This document shows positions 51,040-62,110 of a DNA stretch of 64,000 nucleotides, piece after piece (position 1 is the first letter of the stretch; the number at the start of each line of letters is the position of its first letter). Both the position numbers and the translations under genes were made by a program. The notes beneath the pieces are model-generated. The model saw only the letters and a program-made list of their open reading frames with translations, did not search any database and was not told the origin of the DNA. Source of the stretch: Amblyomma americanum. Taxonomy: Eukaryota; Arthropoda; Arachnida; Ixodida; Ixodidae. The DNA is taken from the NCBI RefSeq assembly GCF_052857255.1, contig NC_135497.1, forward strand, positions 348,766,799 to 348,830,798. The letters run 5' to 3'.

Positions 51040-51300
51040 ACCCAAGATCACTTCGCGGGAGCATTGCGGTAGCACAAAAAGGTCACAGAATAGGTATGTC
51101 CTTTGACAGCCACTCGCACTGTGCATCGTCCTGATGGCGTAATGAGGTGGCCCCCTTCGGTGCGAATTTGTGGGCCGTCCCAAGCCCTTGAGACTTTTCT
51201 CAGATGCGCAGCGAATGTTCCATTCATCATCAAGTAATCGGCTCCTGTGGCGACTAGAGCGGTAACTTTCCGGCCGTCGATTGTCACTTCTAAGCCGGAG
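51040..51300 (-). pseudogene. Gypsy 2 protease
   Basis: The 79-codon frame (Met at 51287) reads IDGRKVTALVATGADYLMMN. Retropepsins have D(T/S)GA here; the Asp is Ala at residue 13, so the active site is lost. The rest (VRVAVKGHTYSVTFLCY) is the usual beta strand region. The flap and C-terminal part (DLFVLPQCSREVILGMNFLN) follow in the neighbouring frame near 51060-51000, including the ILGMNFL motif. The enzyme would cut gag and pol. Confidence 0.82.
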
Positions 51301-51750
51301 GTCCTGGCTCTTGCATTGCATGTCGCTCTCGGTGTCGGGTGACGGCTGCGTCGCGTATGCTAGTCGCGGGTGTTGCGTGTGGTCGAAGCTTTTCTGTGTG
51401 GCGTCGTCGTTTTGAAGGCAGCTTGCGTCATGGTCGGGGTTGTAATTTTGTGCGGCATCGGTGCAGCGAGGGTAGGTTCTTCTGCGGCGTCGCGGGTGCA
51501 GCGTCTTCATGGGGCGTGGTCGGTGGAGGATCTTCGGCGTTGCGCTCGTGAGCAACCTCACCTCCAGAGGTTGCTGCCTTTAGTTTCCCTTACGGGGGCT
51601 GGGAGACCTTCCTCGTACCGCGTCTGCGTAGCTGCGGCGTGGCGACGCACAGCGCGATGTTGACGGTGAATTTGAGCGCGAAAAGCTGTTCGGCGTGTAC
51701 TCCTCCCGACGCAGGATCTCGTCGATTTCCTGCGGACGTTGTCCGTAGGC

Positions 51751-52930
51751 TTATCGTGGGGCGTTAACGGGAAATCCTCGAAGACCGAATAGTCTGTACG
51801 GGCAGTGACGAAGAATATGGTCGGCCTCACCGCAATGGAAGCACATCGGCCGGTTGTCGGAAGTCCTCCAGGCGTCGCATTTCCTGGGGCTTGAGCGTCG
51901 GTCATAGGCTGGGCGGGCGGGGGCTGGGAGGCGGCATTGTGGAATAACTGGCTCATCTTGGGGAGGACGTGGGGGTCGTCGCGGGGGTTGAGCAGTCCTT
52001 ACTGCAGCGGCGTAGTTCATGGCCTGGGGTTCTGTGGCTGTCGGGGTGCCAAGTGCCTGTTGCACTTCTTCCCGTACCAAATCCAACAGAGTCGCTGCTT
52101 GTGGCTGTGGGGAGGATGGCAGTAATTGGCGTAGCTCCTCTCGGACGATTTCTCGGATAACTTCCCGCAAGCTGTCGCTGGTGGTGGCCGGCGTGTCCGA
52201 ACGGATTGCACATGCACAGGAAGGGCGATTGTATTGCCGAGCTCGGATGTCGAGGATCTTCTCAATAGTTGAGGCTTCTTGCATGAATTCCTCGACTGTT
52301 TTTGGCAGCTGGCGGACGAGGCTTGCAAAGAGTTGTTCTTTTACGCCGCGCATTAAAAACTGAACTTTTTTCCTCGGTCATCTGGGCATCGGCGCGGCGA
52401 AATAGGCGCTTCATCTCCTTAGCGTAACCGCGGACGGGCTCATTCGGAAGCTGGATCCTGGACTCGAGGAGTCGTTCGAGTCTTTCTTTCCTCACGACAC
52501 TGGTGAATACCTTCAATAGTTCTCTCTTGAATAGCTCCCATGTCGTAAGGGACGACTCGTAGTTTTCGTACCACGTGCGTGCGGAGCCATCCAATGAGAA
52601 AAACACGTGTCCAATCCTTGCCGCATCATCCCACTTGTTGAATGACGCCACGCGCTCAAATTGGTCCAACCGTTCTTCAGGGTCTACGCCTAGGTATCCA
52701 TTGAAAGTTGGCGGAACCCACGGCTGCTGCTGTATGATCGGTGTCGACATCTTCGGTGAGGTTGCGGTGCTCGTAGCAGCGTCTTTTGGCTGTCTGGTGC
52801 GGTCCGGTAGTTTCCCGAACTCAGGCTCCTCTCCCTGGAGACGTCGGCCGGTTCGCTGAGCTGCTGTTTCGTCCTCGGGTACGAAGCGCTTAGGGCTGGC
52901 TTCACGACTTGAAGGGGTCGTCCGGAACAT
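51751..52930 (-). pseudogene. Gypsy 2 gag with CCHC knuckle
   Basis: The first part (52930-52355) has an Arg- and Pro-rich N-terminus, then a capsid-like domain: VPPTFNGYLGVDPEERLDQF, RIGHVFFSLDGSARTWYENY, then WELFKRELLKVF and RIQLPNEPVRGYAKEMKRLF. A one-base shift near 52355 moves it into the frame 52353-51751 (QLFASLVRQLPKTVEEFMQE, ATTIEKIL-like sequence), which ends with CFHCGEADHILRHC, a zinc knuckle (C-x2-C-x4-H-x4-C), and RGFPVNAPR. The capsid part is typical of the retrotransposon gag family. Gag would form the particle. Start at 52930 lies 28 bases inside the 5' LTR edge, which is close but possible. Confidence 0.82.
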
Positions 52931-52957
52931 GGAAGCCTACCCAGCACATACACCAGA

Positions 52958-53371
52958 TGTCACGTAGTGGGGACGGCATTCGAAGCAGCGATGATGACGG
53001 ACGAAAGGGTCTTCTAAATGAAAACTGTTTATTGGGCTTACTTGCACCCAAAATGGACTGAATCACTCGCCCTTCTCGTCCATGTTTGTATTATTTTGCG
53101 TAGTACCTTTACTCAACGAAGCGACAAGCGTGCTCGGTGGTCGTCGAACAGAATGCCGGCCGCTGTCGGCCGTGCTCAATTTAAAGTATATAGCGAACTT
53201 TCGAGATAATTCGTGCAAAGTTACTAGAACATTCCGGAACTACGTAGAATCAGCGCTGCCTGGCTGCGATCAATCGAGATAAATCTAGTCACGTCTTGCG
53301 TCGAAAACAAAGCGATAAGTGGTGTGGCGGCAGATTTGAAAAAAGAATAAACACTGCAAATATTCGCGGCA
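52958..53371 (-). repeat. 5' LTR of gypsy element 2
   Basis: In plus orientation TGTCACGTAGTGG to ATATTCGCGGCA; on the element strand it starts TGCCGCG and ends GTGACA. It has AATTTAAAGT near 53182 and TGTTTATTC near 53345-53354. The sequence just inside (minus strand TGGTGTATGTGCTGGG at 52940-52955) stands at the primer-site position two bases from the LTR. Confidence 0.9.
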
Positions 53372-53375
53372 ATAT

Positions 53376-54177
53376 GGAAGCACAGAAGGAGAGTACAGCC
53401 GCTGCTAAACGGCGTGTGTTGACAAGAGGACAATAGCCCTTCCTATCCTGAGGTTGTCGCCTGACAGTTGGCTACTCTACAAAGAGAGAATGAGCGACAG
53501 AAGGGAGTAGAGAGCAGCGGAGATTCCCGAAGAGAGAGAGGAACGCCTTGCCAAACGGAGACGCCACTGCCTATTTTTGCAGTGAGCGTGCGGGGGCTTC
53601 ATTGGCTCCCTTAAATGCCGCCACCGAATACGTTGGTTACCTGATAAGCGGGTACGGGGGTAATGGTTTAGGCGGGTGAGGGTGGGTCCGCGGTGAGGCG
53701 TGCTGTGTGACGTCATGCCAGATGACGCAGCCAGCGCGCGGCGTCCGCCCAGCTGCGGGGTTTGCTAGGAAGCGGCTGAAGGTCTGTCTCTATGCCTCCT
53801 CAGAGCACCGCCACAGTGAGATCGCGAGTTTGTGTCCAGTAAAGAGGCTATGTGCGTATTTGTGTGTGTCTTTGCTTTGCTGTTGTTGCCCTGTAGCGGG
53901 AGGCTGTGGGCCTTTGTCAAAGCTGCCGTTTACGAGCAGATTTTAACCACAACCTCCTCCATGATCCCGATGGAAATAAAGAATATTATTATTAGTAGTA
54001 GTAGTAGAAAGATCAAGAGTGATATAAACCGCGCCAGAACAGCCGGCAGGACACGAAGCGTGCGCGCCTCTTCACGAACTGCGCAATTCAAGACACCGGC
54101 CTGCGTGGTCAGCGAACATTGCATGAAATGCTGCGTACTTGAGAAAAAACATTTCTCACCTTGCCGTCGTTGCTCCA
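53376..54177. other. Stretch with no gene recognised
   Basis: Short ORFs only. GTGACGTCATGCCAGATGACG near 53708 and GCGAGTTTGTGTCCAGTAAAG near 53823 are loosely like parts of the dispersed repeat at 45.8 kb. A (AGT)n tract lies at 53992-54006. Confidence 0.45.
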
Positions 54178-54420
54178 TCATAAACTAATCAAGCGCGCAA
54201 CCGGTACACGTTCCTTATCGTGTAAATAGTTTCTGTAAATTACCTCTTTTCCTATCCTCTCTTCCTGTCCCCTCACAGCTTTCATTCCATTTAACCAATC
54301 TGCGTGCTGTCCTTTATTTCCGCTGCCCCACCTCAGGTGGTTCAGTATCGATGGCAGATGCCGGGGCTAGCAAAATCTTTTTCCTTCCTTTTTATTATTA
54401 TTTTAATTAAACCACTTACT
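54178..54420 (+). repeat. Extra 3' end of LINE family D
   Basis: The sequence CTCTTCCTGTCCCCTCACAG, TTTATTTCCGCTGCCCCACC, TCAGTATCGATGGCAGATGC and CGGGGCTAGCAAAATC is colinear with 57639-57885, the 3' untranslated region of LINE D. It has no coding part, so this is a strongly 5'-truncated copy of the same family in the same orientation. Its last bases (TTTAATTAAACCACTTACTG) match AATAAAAAACCACTACTTGG. Confidence 0.82.
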
Positions 54421-54775
54421 GCCTTGCCGTAGTCAGAAACGGCGCGAGTTTCGCGTCGAAGACCAAGACAGACGCAAAAACGCAGTCAGCGCGCTAAGAA
54501 AGACGCCGCACGCTGACAGGCGCAGCCGCGCAGTCGACCGTCCCTTGGTTTCGTTCTGCCTCGTCTGGTCCGACGCCGCTCGCCAGCGCGCCAAGGCTGA
54601 CGGCGTCACCAACTCATCTGTGACGTATTTCCCTTTTCCACATTTCGCCGAGTGTCCGCTCTTTATGAATCCCTTTTTCTACTGTACAGATTTGAGTTCA
54701 GGTGCTACGCGCCCACTATTGCTATGGGATACAGCGTGATCAAGTGGAAACTGTTTTGGTCAATTTTTCTGTTCT
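54421..54775. other. Short stretch with no gene recognised
   Basis: GC-rich to 54600, then mixed. No motif is recognised. It lies between a LINE 3' end and a SINE. Confidence 0.45.
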
Positions 54776-55063
54776 GGGTTACCCGCGTTCGAACCCGACC
54801 GCAGCGACCGCGTTTCAATGCAGCTGAAACGCAAAATGCGCATGTGTGCTGTGCGATGTCAGTGCACGTTAAAGATCCCGAAGAGGTCGAAATTATTACG
54901 GAGCCCTCCACTACGCCACCTCTTTCTTCCTTTCTTCTTTCACTCCCTCTTTTATGCCTTCCTTTACGGCGGAGATCCGGTGTACGCCGATATGTGAGAC
55001 AGATACTGTGCCATGTCCTTTCCCCCAAAACCAATTTCTCAGTTTTAACCATCATTGTAGGCA
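54776..55063 (+). repeat. tRNA-headed SINE, body and tail
   Basis: The B-box GCGTTCGAACCCGACCG lies at 54786-54802 (the A-box half is missing or diverged). TGTGCTGTGCGATGTCAGTG, CACGTTAAAGATCCCGAAGA, GAGCCCTCCACTACGCCACC and GTGAGACAGATACTGTGCCA follow. The tail CCCCCAAAACCAATTTCTCA ends near 55045. It is the plus-strand counterpart of the copy at 37.3 kb and matches it along the whole body. Confidence 0.82.
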
Positions 55064-55280
55064 TACGCGTTCAGGACAAACCTAAATAGTAAGAGCTAAC
55101 ACCGTTAAAAAATTATTGTAGTTTAGCCCCGCTAATGCAGGAGATAGAGAGCGAAAGCGAGTTTGAGGTGTCCACTGTCCCACGGAGCCGGTTGTGCGCT
55201 TTTCCTTTCGTGAAAATGAACGGTCTTTGCAAAGTTGTCAACGCCAATGAACATTATGAACGCCGTCGGCTCACTTATTT

Positions 55281-55392
55281 TGTTTGTTTTTTGAGGAAAG
55301 GAAATAGCACAGTAACCGTCTCACATCTGGTTGGACACCCCAAACGCGCCGAAAAGGAAGAAATAAAGTAAGGACTGAAAGAAGATAAAGAA
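55281..55392 (-). repeat. SINE 3' part
   Basis: GAGGAAAGGAAATAGCACAG, TAACCGTCTCACATCTGGTT and GAAGAAATAAAGTAAGGACT in plus orientation are colinear with the 3' part of the minus-strand SINE at 37285-37370. It directly precedes copy 2 of the dispersed repeat; at 37.3/45.8 kb the same two repeats were neighbours before the Harbinger split them. Confidence 0.65.
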
Positions 55393-55394
55393 AG

Positions 55395-55622
55395 CTGAAA
55401 ATTCAAAGTTGCATTTTGAGGAAAGGCGCGGCGCTCCGCAGCGGCGCAACACCTGTGTCTCGGTGCTACTAGTGGCGCATGCGCCGTTGTGCCTAGGGAG
55501 CCAGAGAGAGAAATGCGCCGTGTGTCGTCACTGCTCCTCGCGCACGCGCAGCACGGCTCTCCAGGGAACAAGCAAAACTGCCCAACCTGCGGCCAGGAAA
55601 GCTTTCGCGTTAAAAGAGAGAC
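55395..55622. repeat. Dispersed repeat, copy 2
   Basis: This copy shares the phrases listed for 45760-45985 in the same order (CTGAAAATTC, GGAAAGGCGCGGCGCTCCGC, CGGTGCTACTAGTGGCGCAT, GGGAGCCAGAGAGAGAAATG, GCCAGGAAAGCTTTCGCGTT). A shorter relative of its end (CTGGTAAATGGGCTACCAAG, GCTTTTGCCTTAAA) lies near 55880. Confidence 0.75.
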
Positions 55623-55948
55623 GCTGAACAATGCAAAGCTAATGTTCGTCGTTATGAGCCTATCCTGGCTTAAACAACAGCACAAGCGAGCATAACCAAA
55701 CCTCTCGCTTGTATAACCACGCTTAGGTGATCTGTTTTTATTTAGTAACCACCTCGGTTAGCACGCAACCACTCGGTTACGATTTTCTGTATAACACAAT
55801 ACCTTGAGACCCGAAACGCCAGAAGGAGAGGTAATGCTCTAAAGCGCTATCAAACACATGAAAACACCCGCCGGCTTTTCTGGTAAATGGGCTACCAAGG
55901 CTTTTGCCTTAAATCATTTTCCGGCATGCGCCATGGTTTTTTACCTCG
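55623..55948. other. Short stretch with no gene recognised
   Basis: No coding motif. The 55870-55920 part looks like the end of the dispersed repeat noted above. Confidence 0.4.
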
Positions 55949-56043
55949 GTGACAGTGACAGTGGCGCGACTCTCCGATTTACGCCAAGGAATCGGAGTCG
56001 CGCCAATGTCACTGGACGGAACTCCTATTCCTTGGCGTAAATC
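55949..56043. repeat. Snap-back inverted junction at LINE D 5' end
   Basis: CAGTGGCGCGACTCTCCGAT (55963 on) is inverted as ATCGGAGTCGCGCCAATGTC about 15 bases later. GATTTACGCCAAGGAAT is inverted again as ATTCCTTGGCGTAAATC at 56026-56042. The first strand of LINE D thus appears to have folded back on itself at its 5' end. Confidence 0.7.
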
Positions 56044-57572
56044 GGTGCAGTACCTTGGCCTGGACATCTACTGGCGCCTTTCCTTCCTCCCCGTGGCGAC
56101 GAAGGCTTGTCTGCAGATGAAGAGGATCACCGCCGCCGTGCACAAGCTCACCGCTCGAGGCCAGGGCATATCCCAGCAAGCCGCGCTGCGGCTATACAAT
56201 GCCGCAGCTTTGGGGGCGGTGCTCTATGCGCTGCCGCTCGTCTCGGTGCACAAGCCGTGCTGGAAGAAACTCGAGCTCCAGCACCGCAAGTCCCTGCGCG
56301 TGTGCCAAGGGCCTACCCAAAAACGCGCAGTGCGTCGCAACGTTGGCCGAGGCAGGAGCGTGGCCACTTGAGATTCAAGCAGAGCGCAGGGCACTGAATC
56401 ACATCGACCGGCTTCACCGCGCCCCGGAGGGCGGCTTGCTTCTACAGCGTATGCGCTCGCACCCGAGCTCACGAATGGGAGCGGCGCTGTTCGAGTATGA
56501 GCAATTGACTCAAGGCCCAATTCCCTACGGCTCCTGCGCGCCATGGCCTGCTGCCTTGGATTTACAGCGAGAGATGGTCGGCATCGCAGGAAGGCGGAGC
56601 ACACCCCTCTGTGCTGTGCAGCAGCGGGCCAGACAGAGCCGTCATACATGATGAGCTCCAGGAGCATCTCCTCGAGTACGCCGACGTCTGTGGCCTGCGA
56701 CAGCTGCTCCCTTGCATCGGCGGTTATCATCCCCGCTCCGCGACTGCACAGGCAGCAACACATCACCTACCTGGGCTCTTTTACAATAGCGGAGCTGATG
56801 CGGATCCGGCTCGGGCTGGACCTCCTGCTCACCCTCTGCCCTCCGCCGCAGGAGTGCTCTGCTGTGCGGCTCCCGCGCCGCCCTCAGCCGCCTGCAATCT
56901 AACGGCCGCGGTACCCCACTAGTACAGGAAATTCGATCGCGCATCGAGCGCCTCGCGCAGACAGTATGTGCCGTGCGTGCACAGTGGGTGCCCGGTCACT
57001 GCGGTATCGCCGGCAACGAAGAAGCTGACGACCTCGCGACCGCTGCACATCAACTACCTGCCAGCGATCTGCACCTTGCGCTGGAGGTCGTGCGTGCGGC
57101 CATCCACGGCCATCTCCGAAAACAGGACACCTACACACGCATCCCAGGAGGTGAGCGCTTCGACAGTATCACCGGCTGTCGCGCACTTACACGGTTGCAA
57201 CGTGTAATGATCCTCCGCGCGCGCATTGGTTTCGTGTGTCCCGGGGAACGACGGGAGCGTCACGGAATCGCGACGAGTGATTTGTGTGACGGATGCGGTG
57301 CAGTGGAAACGCTATAACATCTGCTCCCTCACTGTGCCGCGTTCGCCGATGCTCGTCGCGATATGCTTGCGGCCTATAGCGCGCTGGGCATACTACCAGA
57401 TTCCCTCAAGATGCTATTGTGGCCGCAGGGCAGTGCGCGCACTCGTGAGCGAACCTTGGTGAGCCTCTGTGCATTCCTCGACCACACGGGATTGACCACC
57501 CGTCTGTTCTCCGTCAGGCAGTTGTTACACGGAGTGACCGAACGCTCCGCGAGTTCTACCTTGAACGATTAA
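55985..57572 (+). pseudogene. LINE D ORF2 C-terminal part
   Basis: In the first frame comes VAPMSLDGTPIPWRKSVQYL and GLDIYWRLSFLPVATKACLQ, the RT thumb and start of the connector, then ISQQAALRLYNAAALGAVLY. A shift near 56330 leads to LAEAGAWPLEIQAERRALNH, the connector. RNase H starts about 56650. MRAQWVPGHCGIAGNEEADD (56973 on) is its last catalytic block, intact with the His and Asp. Then ALTRLQRVMILRARIGFVCP and a Cys-rich tail (CDGCGAVETL) follow, and after a shift MLAAYSALGILPDSLKMLLW up to about 57570. At least three frameshifts make it non-functional. Confidence 0.8.
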
Positions 57573-57885
57573 TATCTGGACGCCCCACTCCATTTGTAGC
57601 CAACACATTGCTGTGCGCGTGTGTTTTAATTCCTCCAACATGAACTAATCACGCGCACAACCTGTACACATTTGTTATTTTCTAAATAGTTTGTATATAT
57701 TACTTCTCTCCCTATCTTCTCTCCCTGTCCCCTCACATCTTTCATTTCATTTCGCCATTCTGCCTGCTATTCTTTATTTCCGCTGTCCCAGCTCAGGTGC
57801 TTCAGTATTGATGGCAGATGCCGGGGCTAGCAAAAATGTTTTCCTCCCGTTTTACTATTATTTCAATAAAAAACCACTACTTGGG
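55985..57885 (+). mobile_element. RNase H-bearing LINE, family D (5' truncated)
   Basis: The copy starts within the RT thumb and runs through RNase H and the C-terminal region to a 3' untranslated region with CTATTATTTCAATAAAAAAC at its end. No endonuclease, ORF1 or RT palm is present, so it was truncated on insertion. Domain content places it with I-supergroup LINEs. It is GC-richer in codons than families A to C. The same 3' end occurs at 54178-54420. Confidence 0.82.
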
Positions 57886-58799
<914 letters not shown>

Positions 58800-58884
58800 G
58801 CGTTAGATTGCTAAATTTCTCCTTCTTTTTGTCTGTGCCTGTTTGCTCCTGTTCTGGGGTGATTGGGTGCGGGACGAGAGCTTA

Positions 58885-60210
58885 ATGTCGACTTCTTCTC
58901 CTGGCCAGGGGTTTTCCCCTTGGTCGGCATCTCTTCCTAAAGACCAACTCCCACTTGATCTCTTTTTCCGCAGCGGTGTTTCAAGCATTCCAGTCGCATT
59001 AGTGCCTTCCGATGGAGGCGCTATCCGACTGAACAACCCGGAGGCAGTGCAGGCGGCCCTTCAGTCCACATCGAAGCACTTTATGCACATTACCGATGTC
59101 CTGCAGTTCGGCAGGGGTGGTGTTTTGTGCCAGTCGTCAGATAAAGATTGTATTGAAGATCTTCTAAAGTGCACGACCTTCGCCAGCCACCCGGTGAGCG
59201 CATTCATTCCGCCTCATCTAGCATGTTCCAAGGGCTTGGTTCGAGGGGTCGACTCTCGATTGAGCCCTGCGGAAACGCTTGAGAACCTCTCGCCTGCGGG
59301 AGTGATTGCTGTCCATCGATGCAGCAGGCTGGTTGACGGAGTAAAAATTCCTACAGAGTCCGTCATTGCCACATTTGCAGGAATATTTTTCCCGTCAGAG
59401 ATTAAGGTGTGGCCATTGGTTTTTCGAGTAGATGCCTTTAACTCTCGGCCCCTTCAGTTTTAAAACTGCTGGCGGTTTGGCCACAGCGGCAAAGCCTGCA
59501 AATCGGCCTTACGCTGCTGTGCCTGTGGGGAACGTCATTGCAGAGAGGAATGTCCTGAACAGCAAGAGAAGTGTTGTTTGTGTAGCGGTGCTCATCCTGC
59601 TGATTCTCCTGACTGTCCTGCACGAGCACAAGAAGTTCAGGTGCTCGAGCTTATAGACAAGCGCAGATGCACGCGGAGAGAGGCTTTTGCCGCAGTCAAG
59701 GAGAGAGCCTCAGCCTACTCTAGTGTGGCCGCCAAATGCCCACCCATAATGGATTCTAGGTTGTCCCAGGCTATTACAGCGGCAGTTGAGAAAGCTGTGG
59801 CAAATGCAATGGATCGCATTATGGAAACCGTGTCCACGTGCATTTCGCAGGTCATAGCTGCTCAGATGTCCAATCTTCTGCAGGCGTCCACCACTCCGCT
59901 CTTGTCTTCTTTGGCTTCGGAAGCTACCCCTCCTTCTGTAGTAATCGATTCCGCTCCACAGGGCCAAAAACAATGTGAGCAACAAAAGACCTCTCAGCCC
60001 TCTCCTTCGAATAGCGTTATGGACGCATTCTTTATGGATTGTATTGATATGGAGTCTGATCTCCGCGCCCAGAAACGAAGTGGGTCTCCTCTGAATATTG
60101 CAGGTCCATCTTGCCCCCAGTCAAAGACAAAGAAAAGTAACGCAAGTCAAAACGCTAAGACCAGTATTCTAGAAAAGGCAGTCGCGGCTGCGGCACTTCC
60201 GCCAAGATAG
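58885..60210 (+). pseudogene. LINE E ORF1 (knuckle-bearing RNA-binding protein)
   Basis: I take the ATG at 58885 (MSTSSPGQGFSPW) as start because the in-frame ATG upstream gives a less likely hydrophobic leader. The first 190 codons include AIRLNNPEAVQAALQSTSKH, LSPAETLENLSPAGVIAVHR and VIATFAGIFFPSEIKVWPLV, typical of the RRM-like central domain of I-group ORF1. At 59461 a stop interrupts; after a frame change the Cys-His knuckle region follows (KPANRPYAAVPVG region and CSGAHPADSPDCPARAQEVQ). The last part (59650-60210) has an AITAAVEKAVANAMDRIMET helix and a polar tail with KSNASQNAKTSILEK. Two frameshifts make it a pseudogene, although all parts are there. Confidence 0.72.
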
Positions 60211-60214
60211 GGTC

Positions 60215-61050
60215 GATCAATATTCTCAGCTTCAATAGATTTAAATTGCCTATGCAATCAGCTTCTACCAGATTTATTTGCTTTACAGGAAACATGGCTA
60301 ACTCCAAATTTCAATTATCATCTCAAAGATTACCATCCCTTCCGGCTTGACCGGTCATCACGAGTGGGAGGGTTGTTAGTGCTCATATCTACATAGTTTT
60401 GCCACAGGGCATGCATTTCTTTTCAATATGCGGACAATGAATGTGACATCCTTGCGGTTGACCTCAGTGTCCCAGGTCAACAGCCCTTTACGGTAGCTAA
60501 TGCATATTTCCCGTCTGGTGTGCGTGACACTCGGCCCCTTGACTCACTCATGTCTAGTAGCCGATCTCAGGTTCTATTACTTGGCGACTTCAATTCGCAC
60601 CATGTGACTTGGGGGTTTAAAACAGACAGCTTTGGTTCTAGGCTATTTGATTGGGCTTGTGGCAACAACTTGATCTTCAACAATTCCGGATTGCCTACGT
60701 TTGTTCGCAGTCAATGCCGCTCTGCCTTGGTTTTAACTTTTTCCTCCCCAGGAGTCTCCGTTGTGTCTTGGGCGCCTGTTGACTGTGCAACAAACAGTGA
60801 TCATCTACCAATTAGTTTCAAGTTTGCGTGTAAATTAACTCTTCCTGAGCGACATCAGCGCACGTTAATAAATTACAATTGCTTTAAAGACACTCTAAAA
60901 TCAGCCCTCCAAATCACTTCAGACACTCGCGCTCAGATAAGTGCCGAAAGCAAGGCTGCACATCTATGTTCAGTACTGGACCATGCAAGGCAAAAGTCTA
61001 AATTTTTGGTTAAGAGAACAAAGGGTACAATCGCGAACAATTGGTAGAAT
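60215..61050 (+). pseudogene. LINE E ORF2: endonuclease
   Basis: The frame gives CLCNQLLPDLFALQETWLTP with the metal-binding Glu, HPFRLDRSSRVGGLLVLIST and then a stop near 60395. From 60430 it resumes ECDILAVDLSVPGQQPFTVA, NAYFPSGVRDTRPLDSL, VLLLGDFNSHHVTWGFKTDS (catalytic Asp and Asn), LFDWACGNNLIFNNSGLPTF, and ATNSDHLPISFKFA (Ser-Asp-His). Every catalytic block is intact; one stop and one frameshift near 61045 break it. The enzyme would nick DNA at insertion. Confidence 0.82.
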
Positions 61051-62110
61051 CCTGAGTGCACGCGTTCATATAGACGACGGAAAGCAGCTTGGAAGAAACT
61101 TCTCATCAATCAATGCCCAAAAAATTGGCTGGATTATAAGTATGTTGCAGCAACATTTAAGCGCACTGTCGCCCGTGCAAAGGAGGAGTATAATACAAAT
61201 CATTATGATTTCCTTTTTCAATCAGGAAGTAAGCGAGCTTTGTTTAATTTCATGAGGTGCAACAAGGTGATTCCTCCGACTGCCAACATTGAATCCCTCG
61301 TTCAGTCCCCTGCTGACATCGCAAAGGCCTTAGAAGGTATTGCGTGTGGCCTAGAGCTTTGCTTTACATCTGCTTTACCTTATCCTCCTATATTCACATG
61401 CACCTCAAGTGAATTCACTGAGGTCTCTATGCCTGAGCTGTCGCAAATTGTTCTGCGCTTATCCCCCGCGGCTCCTGGCCCCGATAAGGTCACTTCATCT
61501 ATGATCAAAATTTTGTTCAATGAATCTCCTGCAGACCTGTTGGCTCTAATTAACCATTCTATTAAAGGTCCTTGGATACCGCATGAGTGGCGTCTTGCTG
61601 AAATAGTTCCATTGCTTAAAAAGCAAGGGGAGGGCTTAACGTTAGACAATATACGCCCTATTCCGTGTACATCGAACCTAGTGAAATTGGTGGAAAGGGT
61701 CCTTCTCAGCCGTGTCATGTCATTCATTTCAGAAAATGCTGTATTGAATTCATGTCAAATTGGTTTCAGGCCGGGTTGTTCAATTTGTTGTGCTCATACT
61801 GACCTTGAGAGTCGTATTAAATTAGCTCGCAATAGAAAACAGTTTGCTGCGCTTGTCACCTTGGATGTCAGTAAAGCATACGACAGCGTGGAGCACTCGA
61901 CTCTATTACTAAGATTACAGGAATTCAACTTCTCAAGCTATTTTGTTGCCTGGATTTCTATTTTTTAGAAAATAGAGAATTTTACTGCTGCCAAAATGGT
62001 GTTTCCTCAAGGAGATTTCCACACACAAGAGGTGTTCCGCAACGATCCGTTCTCTCACCTGTTCTTTTTAACATTTTTCTAAGCTCAATTCCATGCATTC
62101 AAAATGTGAA
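61050..62110 (+). pseudogene. LINE E ORF2: RT fingers and first palm
   Basis: The frame 61240-61968 reads LSPAAPGPDKVTSSMIKILF, HEWRLAEIVPLLKKQGEGLT, IRPIPCTSNLVKLVERVLLS, GFRPGCSICCAHTDLESRIK and FAALVTLDVSKAYDSVEHST with the catalytic Asp. It stops at 61966. The next block is in another frame: FHTQEVFRNDPFSHLFFLTF on one reading and the RGVPQRSVLSPVLFNIFLSS block on the other (62010-62090). The latter is the RT motif before YADD, which then opens the long frame from 62106. Confidence 0.8.

Larger units (their letters stand above)
47412..53371 (-). mobile_element. Ty3/gypsy LTR retrotransposon 2, full length
   Basis: The 5.96-kb element is read on the minus strand, with LTRs of 375 bp (47412-47786) and 414 bp (52958-53371) and ATAT on both sides (47408-47411 and 53372-53375). 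In order it carries a primer-site region, gag with a CCHC knuckle, protease, RT, RNase H and integrase, the Ty3/gypsy order. A polypurine tract borders the 3' LTR (47787-47800 read on the minus strand). There is no env. Frameshifts occur in gag and in pol, and catalytic residues are changed in protease and integrase, so it is inactive. The LTR indel and base changes suggest an age well beyond recent. Confidence 0.92.

Noticed and set aside
49669..51561. A 630-codon ORF as one intact polyprotein
   Set aside because: Only the RT part and a stretch after the protease are in the true frame. The first part and the 50.2-50.6 kb part are out of frame with protease and RT entry, which appear in neighbouring frames.
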